Source of the DNA: Clostridia bacterium
Lineage (GTDB): Bacteria; Bacillota; Clostridia; CAKSNL01; HGM11501
Length of the DNA stretch: 16,870 nucleotides
Direction: 5' to 3'
Assembly: GCA_017390225.1 (NCBI GenBank)
Contig: JAFPCL010000052.1
Span: 1 to 16,870 of the forward strand
Part shown: positions 1 to 7,295 of the stretch, in pieces
Layout of the letters: each line of letters starts with the position of its first letter
How positions within the stretch are numbered: the first letter of the stretch is position 1
Position numbers and translations under genes: made by a program
The notes under the pieces: generated by a model
Database searches by the model: none
Told to the model about the DNA's origin: nothing
Seen by the model: only the letters and a program-made list of their open reading frames with translations

Positions 1-631
1 ACAGCAAAAAATCGTCGAAGGAAACGAAATACAACCGATTCTCAAAAGGAAGACTGAAGCATGCCCGGATATTTTCCATCACAGGCTTCGGCTTCTGGAA
101 AATTCCGTTTTTATATTCCGAAACATAGACAATATAATCGGAAGCGTTGATAAAATACAGCTTTCCTTTATAGTAATACGGATAGTAGCACGGATCGGCA
201 ATGGCGATTTTATCATTTTTGCCGTCAACAAACTCCATAAAGGTGTAGGTGTCTGCATTGAGATAATAAAGCTTGTCTTCTACATTGGTCAAAAACAGCA
301 CTTTACTCTCGGAAAGGCACTTGGCAGAAGCGGCCACATGATTTTTCATGGAGCACAAAGCGCCTTTGGTCGGTTCAATATAATACACCGTATCTTTGAT
401 TCGAATCGCACAGGACTCCATGGAGAAATTGCCGGCGCCTGCATCATAGGCATATGTGCGCGTTGTGCCTGTTGTGCTCTCCGGCTTGCGTGTCAGAAAA
501 AACACACCGACACAGACTGCCGCAATCACGCACACGGCGATCAGAATCGCCGCAAGCGTGTGCTTCTTTTTTCCGAACAAGGATTGTTTCAATTCTTCCC
601 TTGCATCGGGTTCGTTTGCTTTATTTGTCAT
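1..631 (-). CDS. Membrane-anchored DUF5050-like protein (C-terminus cut by window edge)
   Basis: I translated this directly; 210 residues are visible and the frame stays open to base 1. The ATG at 629-631 is preceded by GAGGA six bases upstream, lying in the end of the next gene, so the two are coupled (2-base gap). The layout is a short basic cytoplasmic start, a membrane segment at about residues 25-48 (AAILIAVCVIAAVCVGVFF), then an outside domain. The outside domain has repeated aromatic strands such as VYYIEPT, LYYLNA, CYYPYYYKGKLYF and DYIVYVSEY, typical of DUF5050/propeller-like repeats. It aligns along its length with the neighbouring gene at 634-2052 (shared YYIEPT..ALC, FVDG.ND and CYYP.Y..G.LY), so the pair are paralogues. 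Function is unknown; an extracytoplasmic sensing or structural role is only a guess. The annotation as DUF5050-like is by eye. Confidence 0.8.
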   Translation of the reverse strand, partial: MTNKANEPDAREELKQSLFGKKKHTLAAILIAVCVIAAVCVGVFFLTRKPESTTGTTRTYAYDAGAGNFSMESCAIRIKDTVYYIEPTKGALCSMKNHVAASAKCLSESKVLFLTNVEDKLYYLNADTYTFMEFVDGKNDKIAIADPCYYPYYYKGKLYFINASDYIVYVSEYKNGIFQKPKPVMENIRACFSLPFENRLYFVSFDDFLL

Positions 632-633
632 TC

Positions 634-2052
634 TTATTCCTCTGTTTCTACAGCTTCTTCGGGTTCGGCTTCTGTTTCGCCTGTGTTTTCTTCACCCAAC
701 AGATCTTCTAATGCAAAGGGTTCATCCGTTAAGGGAAGGAGCTCCTGTCCGGGTAAAATTTCTGCTTTTGTGCCGTCTTCGTCGATAGCACCCAGCGGCA
801 GACGCTTCCATGTGGCAACATTGTTTTCCGACAGTGTCAGATAATATACATATCCATCAATAATGTGGATATAAAGACCTTGCTCGGGAGAAACCTGATA
901 AGGAGCTTCACTGCCATCGGCTTTCACGCAGTACAGCGGATAAACCATGGAAGCGGCGGCTTCTTCATCTTCGGTGGGAACATAGCTCATATAGTAAATA
1001 TAACCATCAGCGTAGTTGTTGTAGATGCAGTAGCTGTTATCCACAATTACTTCTTCCGTGCTGTAATCTTTAACGGAAATACGGCAAAGGGCGGGAGAAA
1101 CCGTCTGTGCTTCATCGGGATAGCGCATGAAATAAATGTAGCCATCAGCAATGTTGATATAGCTCATCTGCGAAGTGCTGACCTGAACGGGATCGGCACT
1201 GCCGTCGAGAGGCATTGCATACAGCATTTGTTCGACTGCATCAATGTAGTAAAGGGTGTTTTCATAAATGTTCAGATAGTATGCTTGGGTTTGGGTTATC
1301 GGCGTTGCTTCACCAAAGGTACCGCCCGTAACAGGAACAGCATAGACCAGATAATCCGTAAGGCTCAGATAGTACAGCGTTCCGTCCACATAGGTGGGAT
1401 AGTAGCACTGACCGCTGATGACAACTTCATCGTTCATGCCGTCCACATAACGCATAAAGCAGCCGTTGAGCATGGACACATAATATAAACTACCATCAAT
1501 ATCGGTCAAAAACAGTGCCGGATTGTTCTCAGGATCTGCTGTTGCCAGTTCTGCGCTCACAGGGCTGTCGGTGAATCTGCAAAGGGCATAGGTGGTCGGC
1601 TCGATATAATAAGTGTGATCACCGGAAACTGTCATAAAGGACATATTAGAGATGTTGCCGGCACCCATATCGCTGCTTTTGAATTTTCCACCGAACATCA
1701 TAATGCCGATTACGCCAATAATCACAATAACGGCAACAAAAACAGCGACAAGAACAGCGACAACAATTTTTGTAGATTTTCCGTTTGTGTATGCAGGCTC
1801 TGCCGGGATATCGGGATATTTGTCAAAAACTTCGGTGGTGTTTTCATCACCATACATAGCCGAAGCATCCTCTTCACGGAAAGCATCTTCCATGTCGTCA
1901 TACAGCTTTTCTTCGGGCTCTTCTTCCCATGCATCTTCCTGCGGAAATTCTTGTGCTTCCTGCATTTCGGGAACTTCAGGTGCTTCAAAAGCCTCGGAAG
2001 CTTCGGGCATTTCGGGTTCGTTTTCAAAATTGTTTTCAAAATTATCGTTCAT
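634..2052 (-). CDS. DUF5050-like single-pass membrane protein with acidic cytoplasmic N-terminus
   Basis: This is a 472-residue protein. I start it at the ATG at 2050-2052 because GAAAGGAG lies 8 bases upstream; a longer reading from a TTG at 2070 would begin inside that ribosome site. Residues 1-94 are very rich in Glu, Pro and Asp with few basic residues, and look disordered and cytoplasmic. Residues 95-120 are a strong membrane helix (IVVAVLVAVFVAVIVIIG). From about 140 to 430 there are repeated strand motifs about 45 residues apart (TYYIEPT, LYYVS, LYYLS, LYYID, IYFMRY, IYYMS, VYYLT), as in DUF5050 or six/seven-bladed propeller folds. The C-terminus is acidic again (about 25 residues rich in Glu). 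A promoter lies at 2084-2112 and the paralogue follows 2 bases downstream. No catalytic motif is seen. Function is unknown. Confidence 0.88.
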   Translation of the reverse strand: MNDNFENNFENEPEMPEASEAFEAPEVPEMQEAQEFPQEDAWEEEPEEKLYDDMEDAFREEDASAMYGDENTTEVFDKYPDIPAEPAYTNGKSTKIVVAVLVAVFVAVIVIIGVIGIMMFGGKFKSSDMGAGNISNMSFMTVSGDHTYYIEPTTYALCRFTDSPVSAELATADPENNPALFLTDIDGSLYYVSMLNGCFMRYVDGMNDEVVISGQCYYPTYVDGTLYYLSLTDYLVYAVPVTGGTFGEATPITQTQAYYLNIYENTLYYIDAVEQMLYAMPLDGSADPVQVSTSQMSYINIADGYIYFMRYPDEAQTVSPALCRISVKDYSTEEVIVDNSYCIYNNYADGYIYYMSYVPTEDEEAAASMVYPLYCVKADGSEAPYQVSPEQGLYIHIIDGYVYYLTLSENNVATWKRLPLGAIDEDGTKAEILPGQELLPLTDEPFALEDLLGEENTGETEAEPEEAVETEE

Positions 2053-2083
2053 TTTTAATTCTCCTTTCAAGTATACAGATTTT

Positions 2084-2112
2084 ATTATAACGTAAACTTA
2101 TATATTTTGCAA
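2084..2112 (-). promoter_or_regulatory. Sigma-A-type promoter for the DUF5050-like gene pair
   Basis: On the minus strand there is a -35 box TTGCAA (2107-2112), a 17-base spacer and a perfect -10 box TATAAT (2084-2089). The predicted start near 2077 leaves a leader of about 25 bases containing the GAAAGGAG ribosome site. Distances and boxes are read directly; activity is inferred. Confidence 0.75.
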
Positions 2113-2119
2113 GACGTTT

Positions 2120-2140
2120 TTGTTAAATATTTATTAACAA
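2120..2140 (-). terminator. Weak AT-rich inverted repeat after the wall operon
   Basis: TTGTTAA (2120-2126) and TTAACAA (2134-2140) form a 7-bp stem with a 7-base loop just downstream of the last gene of the wall operon. On the minus strand it is followed by AAAACG rather than a run of T, so it is a poor intrinsic terminator. It also sits just upstream of the -35 box of the next gene, so it could instead be an operator. Read-through into the DUF5050-like genes is plausible. Confidence 0.3.
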
Positions 2141-2146
2141 TTATTT

Positions 2147-3025
2147 TTACATCCGCTCATAGAATTCTCTGACAATTTCATAAAAGGGTTCATTTCCCGA
2201 GGCGCATCGCGGCTCTTTGGCATTGACTGCCAATGCAAAGGATCTTTTTTCATCAATCCAAACAAATTGCCCCATGGTTCCTTCGGCACGAAAGCCGCGA
2301 TTTTCACGGTTTATCCAGACTTGATATCCGTAGCCGCCGGTTCCTTCTCCGTTCCAATCGGAATCGATATGCTTCTGGGACATCACCTTTAACCAAAAAG
2401 GAGACACGATCCCCATGCCGCCTTTTAAAAACAGCTCGCCAAGCTTTAGCGTATCCTCTGTCTTTAAGAGTAAGCCCTGTCCGCCGGTTTCATAGCCCAT
2501 ACGGCAAGTTTCCCACGAATACTCCTGAATTCCCAACGGCGCAAAAAGCCTAGGTGCAAGATAGGCGGAAATCGACATCCCCGTAACGCGTTGCAATACA
2601 TATCCCAACGTATAGGAGCTTCCGTTGCAGTATATAAACCGACTGCCGGGACTATATACCATTGGTTGCCGCATAAAATAGGCACTGTAATTTTTTTCCG
2701 TGAACCGCTCCTTCTGCCCAGGCATCAAAATGCTTGTCCCATGCCCGTGGGTCATGGTCAACAGATGATAAACCGTGATTTCTTCTGCGCCCGGTGCGGC
2801 TTCTTCGCGAAGCTCCGGGCAAAGCGCAACGATGCGATCCGACAGGCGCAATAGATTTTCATCCACGGCAAAGCCGACCGCCAACGCCAAAAAAGCCTTG
2901 GTCACACTGTATAAATTCAAAGGGGTCGGATGGGTGATAATCTTACCACATCCCGCTTTGGTGATCCAAGCGGCATTTATAATCTGAAGTCCGCTTTCTT
3001 TTGCTTTTTCAAAAAACTGTTCCAT
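2147..3025 (-). CDS. Serine hydrolase, beta-lactamase/PBP-like fold (class C/esterase-like)
   Basis: This 292-residue protein has the fold signature of the Beta-lactamase (PF00144) family. The S-x-x-K motif is SVTK at residues 40-43 (nucleophile Ser40), and the Y-x-N motif is YCN at 132-134. The conserved region LYSVTKAFLALAVGFAVDE and the segment ITVYHLLTMTHG match the usual pattern. The third motif, normally His-x-Gly or a related Gly-rich stretch, reads AEGTMGQF (247-254), with Glu in the usual His position. No signal peptide or membrane helix is evident, so it is predicted cytoplasmic unless exported another way. Start: GGAG seven bases before the ATG, overlapping the TGA of the upstream PBP gene, so it is the translationally linked last gene of the wall operon. 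The substrate is unknown: D-aminopeptidase, esterase or peptidoglycan recycling activity are all possible. Confidence 0.82.
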   Translation of the reverse strand: MEQFFEKAKESGLQIINAAWITKAGCGKIITHPTPLNLYSVTKAFLALAVGFAVDENLLRLSDRIVALCPELREEAAPGAEEITVYHLLTMTHGHGTSILMPGQKERFTEKNYSAYFMRQPMVYSPGSRFIYCNGSSYTLGYVLQRVTGMSISAYLAPRLFAPLGIQEYSWETCRMGYETGGQGLLLKTEDTLKLGELFLKGGMGIVSPFWLKVMSQKHIDSDWNGEGTGGYGYQVWINRENRGFRAEGTMGQFVWIDEKRSFALAVNAKEPRCASGNEPFYEIVREFYERM

Positions 3026-3029
3026 TGTA

Positions 3030-4427
3030 TCACTCCAAAAACCAAGTATCTACCAGTTCTTTTGCCATGGGGGCGCATACATCTCCGCCTGTTTTGCCCG
3101 AATATGCCCACAGTACGGCAAAAGCAATACTCTCTTTATTTTCTTTTTCGGCAAACCCCACAAACCAAGCATGGGTTTTGTCCGTTTCATTTTCCGCCGT
3201 TCCTGTTTTTCCGTACACCACAGCATGTTTGCTGTTTGCTGATGTGCCCGTTCCGTTTTCAACGACGGCGCGCATATATTCCCGTATGGTTCGGGCGGTG
3301 CTTTCCTTCATTACCGTTTGATGCGCTTTAGCACTGTGGCGCATAACAGAGAAGCCGCGCACAGTGATTTGATCTGTGATATACGGCGTCATCATCACGC
3401 CGTCATTGGCAACAGCACCTGCCACCAATGCCAAAAATAAAGGCGTTACCGACAATGTGTCCTGTCCGATGCCGAAGGCGGCAAGGGATGCAGGATCTGA
3501 AAGATTCTCTCCGCCGGAAGATATGGCTGTGGGAATTTCCAAAGGAAAATCGCTATCAAGCCCGAATCGTCGGGAAAGTTTTTTCATATTGTCTTCTCCC
3601 AGTCGCACGGCAATATCTGCAAAGACCGTATTGGCAGACCGTGCAAAGGCATCCTTTAATGTGAGTGTTCCGTATATCTTATCGCCGGCATTGCGAATCT
3701 CTTTTCCGTTTGCCGTATACACGCCCGTGTCTTCAAACAGCTCTCCTTCCATGCCGCCTTCAATGGCACCCGAAAGTGTAATGATTTTAAACACGGAACC
3801 GGGCGCATATTTTCCTTGCACGGCTCGATTTAAAAGTGGGGAAGTGCTGTCGGTGCAAAGCGTGCCCCAATTTTCTTCCAAATCTTTGGAAACAGGAGAA
3901 AACGACGGTGCTGAAACCATTGCCCGCACCGCTCCGCTTTTCGGGTCAATCACCACAATGGCGCCTTCTTTTCCCCGAAGGAGCATTTCTGCCTTTTCCT
4001 GCAAGCGATGATCCAAGGTTGTATATACATCTGCGCCGTACATAGGCTCTGTGTCCGCATCGGAAAAAGGATTGGAAAAGAAGCTTTTGCCTGCCAGCTC
4101 CGCATTGTATATCAACTCCATACCGCTTCTTCCGTATATGGGGGAGCAGTATCCGATTACATGGGCATAGCTGTTGCCGTGAGGATATTTTCGAACTTGT
4201 GTTCCGTCTTCTGCTCTTTCGCTGTAGGCAAGGCGCATTCCTTTTCGATCATAAAAGCTTCCGCGCAGAATCCGTTCTTCTTCCGCACGCGTGCGCGGAT
4301 CGTACACACTGTCTGTATAATCTCCCGACCAAAACAAGGGAAAGCAGAGCAAATAGCCAATCAAAGAAAGAAACAGAAGTGACAGTGCCACCAAAACATG
4401 CAGAATTCGTCCGTTATCCGATTTCAT
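3030..4427 (-). CDS. Short class B penicillin-binding protein (D,D-transpeptidase, PbpA-like)
   Basis: This is a 465-residue transpeptidase that cross-links peptidoglycan outside the cell. I start at the ATG at 4425-4427 because AAGGAGG lies 9 bases upstream; a longer reading extends 30 residues with no ribosome site and only overlaps the preceding gene. Residues 11-33 form an N-terminal membrane anchor. RGSFYDRKG (55-63) belongs to the short PBP-dimer or pedestal part. The catalytic domain carries SVFK at 211-214 (nucleophile Ser211), SAN at 264-266 and KTGT at 407-410, all intact. At 465 residues it is much shorter than PBP2 and resembles actinobacterial PbpA, which sits beside RodA and FHA genes, as here. 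The start overlaps the end of the SEDS gene by 14 bases, which suggests a matched SEDS-PBP pair. The symbol is left blank because orthology is not proven. Confidence 0.93.
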   Translation of the reverse strand: MKSDNGRILHVLVALSLLFLSLIGYLLCFPLFWSGDYTDSVYDPRTRAEEERILRGSFYDRKGMRLAYSERAEDGTQVRKYPHGNSYAHVIGYCSPIYGRSGMELIYNAELAGKSFFSNPFSDADTEPMYGADVYTTLDHRLQEKAEMLLRGKEGAIVVIDPKSGAVRAMVSAPSFSPVSKDLEENWGTLCTDSTSPLLNRAVQGKYAPGSVFKIITLSGAIEGGMEGELFEDTGVYTANGKEIRNAGDKIYGTLTLKDAFARSANTVFADIAVRLGEDNMKKLSRRFGLDSDFPLEIPTAISSGGENLSDPASLAAFGIGQDTLSVTPLFLALVAGAVANDGVMMTPYITDQITVRGFSVMRHSAKAHQTVMKESTARTIREYMRAVVENGTGTSANSKHAVVYGKTGTAENETDKTHAWFVGFAEKENKESIAFAVLWAYSGKTGGDVCAPMAKELVDTWFLE

Positions 4428-5658
4428 CTGCCAGCTCCTCCTTTCTTGCCGAGATTCCCTGCAGAATCCCCATTGCCATAAAGCAAGACACCAAAGAGCT
4501 TCCCCCGTAGCTGACAAAAGGCAGAGTTATGCCCGTCATGGGGATCATCTTGGTCACGCCGCCGATAATAATAAACGCCTGCAGTGCAATACAGCTTCCC
4601 AGCCCCACCGCCAAAAGCTTATGAAAACCCGTTGTGACCATCAGTGCAATTTTAAGCGCTCGATAGAAGAGAAGAAAATACAATAAAATCAAGGCAATGC
4701 CGCCCATCAATCCAAACTCTTCGCATATAGCGGCAAAAATAAAGTCCGACGACACCTCGGGAATTACCTCGGGGCTTCCGCCTCCATAGCCAACGCCCAT
4801 AAAGCCACCCGAAGCGAGGGCAAATAGAGATTGCAGAATCTGATACCCCTTGCCGGAAGGATCGGAAAAAGGATTTTGCCACATGGCAACACGGATTTGA
4901 ATATGAGAAATAAACCGATAGCCCAAAACACCTGCCACCGAAACAAAAGCCACGTTTAAAAACAGAAAAAATTTATCCTTTCCGCCGGTGTAGGCAATAA
5001 CAATATATAAAAGAAACAAAAGAACCGCCAAGCCAAATTCATTCTGCAATGCCAGACATCCCATATGAAAATAAACCAGCAAAAGAGGAACTAATCTTCT
5101 TTTGAATGTGCGCTTCTTTTTCGATGCAAACAATGCCGCCAAGGCAAAAATATAGAAAAGCTTAATAAATTCCGAAGGCTGAACGGAAAATCGATTATCC
5201 ATAAAATATAGCCAGTTCTTCGCTCCGTTGACGACTTTGCCGTATTTCAGCGTAACGGCAAAAAGTATAACACTGATTATCGGACACAAAACCCACAATG
5301 CATGGGGATTTTTCAAGTGCTTATATACGGCGGCAATCAAAAAATAACCGACCATGCCGCCGGAAAACCACAACGTCTGCTTGATTGCAATGGAAAAATT
5401 CAAACGAAACAGCATCGTTAGTGACACAACAATCAGAGCGAATATAATCATAAATAAGTAAGGATCGCCCAGCCGAAGAAGACGAATCAACCCAAATCCG
5501 CAAACAAACACGGCAAACAATCCGAAGGCAAATATGAAAGCCTCTGCCCGATATGCTTCATGGGTCAAGGCGTATGCCATGCAAGACGTCAAAATCATAA
5601 ATGCCATCAAAAAAATCGGGCGATAGATAGAGATTTGCCTGTTAAACCATCCATTCAT
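4414..5658 (-). CDS. SEDS peptidoglycan glycosyltransferase, FtsW/RodA/SpoVE family
   Basis: This is a 414-residue polytopic membrane protein with about ten predicted helices. SEDS proteins polymerise lipid II into glycan strands in complex with a class B PBP. Family landmarks are NGAKNWL (144-150), FSVQPSEFIKL (157-167), NPFSDPSGKGYQILQS (262-277), GVGYGGGSPEVIPEVSSDFIFA (288-309, Asp305 in the segment that usually holds the essential Asp), CEEFGLMGG (312-320) and IPMTGITLPFVSYGGSS (372-388). The ATG has GGGAGGTG five bases upstream, and the gap to the FHA gene is 2 bases; the PBP gene begins within its last codons. FtsW and RodA cannot be separated safely by eye. Its place beside a short PBP favours a dedicated SEDS-PBP pair, while mreCD and PBP2 in the same operon leave a RodA role open. 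Confidence 0.95.
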   Translation of the reverse strand: MNGWFNRQISIYRPIFLMAFMILTSCMAYALTHEAYRAEAFIFAFGLFAVFVCGFGLIRLLRLGDPYLFMIIFALIVVSLTMLFRLNFSIAIKQTLWFSGGMVGYFLIAAVYKHLKNPHALWVLCPIISVILFAVTLKYGKVVNGAKNWLYFMDNRFSVQPSEFIKLFYIFALAALFASKKKRTFKRRLVPLLLVYFHMGCLALQNEFGLAVLLFLLYIVIAYTGGKDKFFLFLNVAFVSVAGVLGYRFISHIQIRVAMWQNPFSDPSGKGYQILQSLFALASGGFMGVGYGGGSPEVIPEVSSDFIFAAICEEFGLMGGIALILLYFLLFYRALKIALMVTTGFHKLLAVGLGSCIALQAFIIIGGVTKMIPMTGITLPFVSYGGSSLVSCFMAMGILQGISARKEELADEIG

Positions 5659-5660
5659 GG

Positions 5661-6131
5661 CTACACCTCCCGATCTGCCCGAACTTCCACAAACAAAAAG
5701 GTGACCTTCCCGACACTGATTTTATCTCCGTCACGAAGCTCCACCATGTCCTCCTCGGATATAAATTCACCGTTGAGCATGGTTCCGTTTTTGCTTCCCA
5801 AATCTTCTATATAAAACATATCCTCTTCCTCAAAGATTCGGGCATGACGGGAGGACAGGGTGTCATCGGAAAAGCAGATGTCGCAATCCACACTTCTTCC
5901 GATGGTGTTGTTTTGGTTTAGCACATAGCTCTCGGCAATAGAAAACGGCAAAAGGGAACGAAGATCCACCAGCTTCAAATAGGCTTTGTCGCCGGCTTTC
6001 GTTTTCTTGCGACGCATGGTCGCCACATCCAGATAAATCAATCGAATAATGCTCAGCACAAAAAACAAAACCAACGCAACAAAAATATAGGATATAATTC
6101 TCGTAATCAACGATAAAACATTCACCGACAC
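5661..6131 (-). CDS. Membrane-anchored FHA-domain protein
   Basis: This 156-residue protein has a membrane helix at about residues 9-33 followed by a basic stretch (RRKKTK) and a C-terminal forkhead-associated domain that would face the cytoplasm. FHA landmarks are all present: IGRS (77-80), LSSRHARI (92-99) and the loop DLGSKNGTMLNG (110-121). Such domains bind phosphothreonine peptides made by Ser/Thr kinases. Start is GTG (6129-6131) with AAGGGGG nine bases upstream; a second in-frame GTG two codons later is possible. It precedes the SEDS gene by 2 bases, so it probably links kinase signalling to that SEDS-PBP pair, as FhaB-RodA-PbpA does in actinobacteria. No kinase or phosphatase gene is visible in this window. 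Confidence 0.92.
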   Translation of the reverse strand: MSVNVLSLITRIISYIFVALVLFFVLSIIRLIYLDVATMRRKKTKAGDKAYLKLVDLRSLLPFSIAESYVLNQNNTIGRSVDCDICFSDDTLSSRHARIFEEEDMFYIEDLGSKNGTMLNGEFISEEDMVELRDGDKISVGKVTFLFVEVRADREV

Positions 6132-6167
6132 CGATTCGTTCCCCCTTTCGTTTATTTTTAAGCTTTC

Positions 6168-6794
6168 TTATCCCAGTATCTTTTTCAAAAAAGTTGTTCT
6201 GTGGAGCGGACAAGGGCCGTATTGCTTTAATGCCTCCACATGAACCTTCGTGCCGTACCCTTTATGCTTTTCAAAACCGTATTCGGGATACTGTGCCGCC
6301 ATTTCGCAGATATAGCGGTCACGCGAGACCTTGGCAAGAATCGATGCCGCCGCAATGCTGACGGATAAGGCATCGCCGCCGATGACCGTTTCATAGGGAA
6401 GAAGAAGCCCCCGCATACTGTTGCCATCCACCAGAACATAATCCGGGAGAATGCCCAGCTTGTCAATGGCACGGTTCATGGCAAGATGTGTTGCATTTAA
6501 AATATTAAGCTCGTCGATTTCTGCAACCGAAGCTGTCGCCACAGCCCAGCAGGCCGCCGTCTGTGTGATTTCATCGTATAATTTTTCTCTCTTTTTTTCG
6601 GAGAGCTTTTTGGAATCGTTGAGCCCTTCTATCAGGCAGTCTGCCGGCAAAATGCACGCCGCCGCATACACATCGCCCGCCAAAGGCCCACGCCCTGCTT
6701 CATCGACACCGGCGATTAAAGTGTAGCCCATGTCAAACAGCTTATTTTCCTTTTCTCTCATCAGAAGGAGTCTTTCTACTTCTTGCTCTTTCAT
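6168..6794 (-). CDS. rnhB: Ribonuclease HII
   Basis: This 208-residue cytoplasmic enzyme cuts the RNA strand of RNA-DNA hybrids, including single ribonucleotides in DNA. It begins its core with GVDEAGRGPLAG (29-40), giving metal ligands Asp31 and Glu32. Asp123 (VLVDGN) and Asp141 (GGDALSVSIAAASILAK) have the same 18-residue separation expected for the other two acidic residues of type 2 RNases H. KHKGYGTKVH and GPCPLHRTTF near the C-terminus also match. Length is normal for the family. GAGGT lies 5 bases before the ATG, and the gene begins 8 bases after the phosphoesterase stop. It is a housekeeping passenger in the wall operon. Confidence 0.97.
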   Translation of the reverse strand: MKEQEVERLLLMREKENKLFDMGYTLIAGVDEAGRGPLAGDVYAAACILPADCLIEGLNDSKKLSEKKREKLYDEITQTAACWAVATASVAEIDELNILNATHLAMNRAIDKLGILPDYVLVDGNSMRGLLLPYETVIGGDALSVSIAAASILAKVSRDRYICEMAAQYPEYGFEKHKGYGTKVHVEALKQYGPCPLHRTTFLKKILG

Positions 6795-6802
6795 GCTTTA
6801 CC

Positions 6803-7282
6803 TCATATCATGTAGTCACAAATCATCGAAGATGCTTTGTTGTTTTCAATTTCAATTACGCCGAAGGCTGGCTCTGAACCGCGCGGATAGCTCGGGCTTC
6901 CGGGAGAGAACAGATGAATCCCGTCCTCCATGCTGTCGTCGGGAATATGTAAATGCCCATACAAGGCATAGCTTGCACCGACTTCTTTTGCTTTTTGGGC
7001 TATAAGCTTTCTGTCCGTGCGGATATTGTATCTGTGTCCGTGGGTCAAAAAGAAGGTCACGCCATCCAAGGTCACTGTCAAATCCATCGGGGCATCGGAC
7101 ATGGTATCACAGTTGCCGCGCACTCGATAGACAGGAATATGCTCCCATCCCTTCATCAATTGGTGCACATCGCTTTCATAATCCCCCAGATGAAACACAG
7201 CATCAAATTTTCCAATGTTTTTCATAGCACGACGTGCTCCGTTGACATCCCCGTGGGTGTCGGAAAATACCAATATTCTCAT
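6803..7282 (-). CDS. YfcE/MJ0936-type metallophosphoesterase
   Basis: This 159-residue calcineurin-like phosphoesterase is predicted to be cytoplasmic. The metal-binding set is complete: SDTH (Asp8, His10), HLGD (Asp34), RGNCD (Asn57), FLTHGH (His81) and YGHLH (His110, His112). The size and motif spacing are those of the YfcE/MJ0936 group, whose members hydrolyse phosphodiesters in vitro. The physiological substrate is not known. AAGGAGA lies 4 bases before the ATG. It sits between the PBP2 gene (13-base gap) and rnhB (8-base gap), so it is co-transcribed with both. Confidence 0.92.
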   Translation of the reverse strand: MRILVFSDTHGDVNGARRAMKNIGKFDAVFHLGDYESDVHQLMKGWEHIPVYRVRGNCDTMSDAPMDLTVTLDGVTFFLTHGHRYNIRTDRKLIAQKAKEVGASYALYGHLHIPDDSMEDGIHLFSPGSPSYPRGSEPAFGVIEIENNKASSMICDYMI

Positions 7283-7295
7283 AACGTCTCCTTAT

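Noticed and set aside
865..1488. Long open frame on the plus strand (207 codons) opposite the DUF5050-like gene
   Set aside because: It lies wholly antisense to a well-supported gene with promoter and ribosome site, has no ribosome site of its own and no recognisable domain.
3376..4011. 211-codon plus-strand frame opposite the short PBP
   Set aside because: Antisense shadow of the intact transpeptidase domain; composition rich in Ser/Pro/Ala as expected from the reverse complement, with no ribosome site.
4428..4517. 30-codon N-terminal extension of the short PBP
   Set aside because: It only mirrors the end of the overlapping SEDS gene; AAGGAGG nine bases before 4427 marks the real start and gives a normal membrane anchor at the N-terminus.
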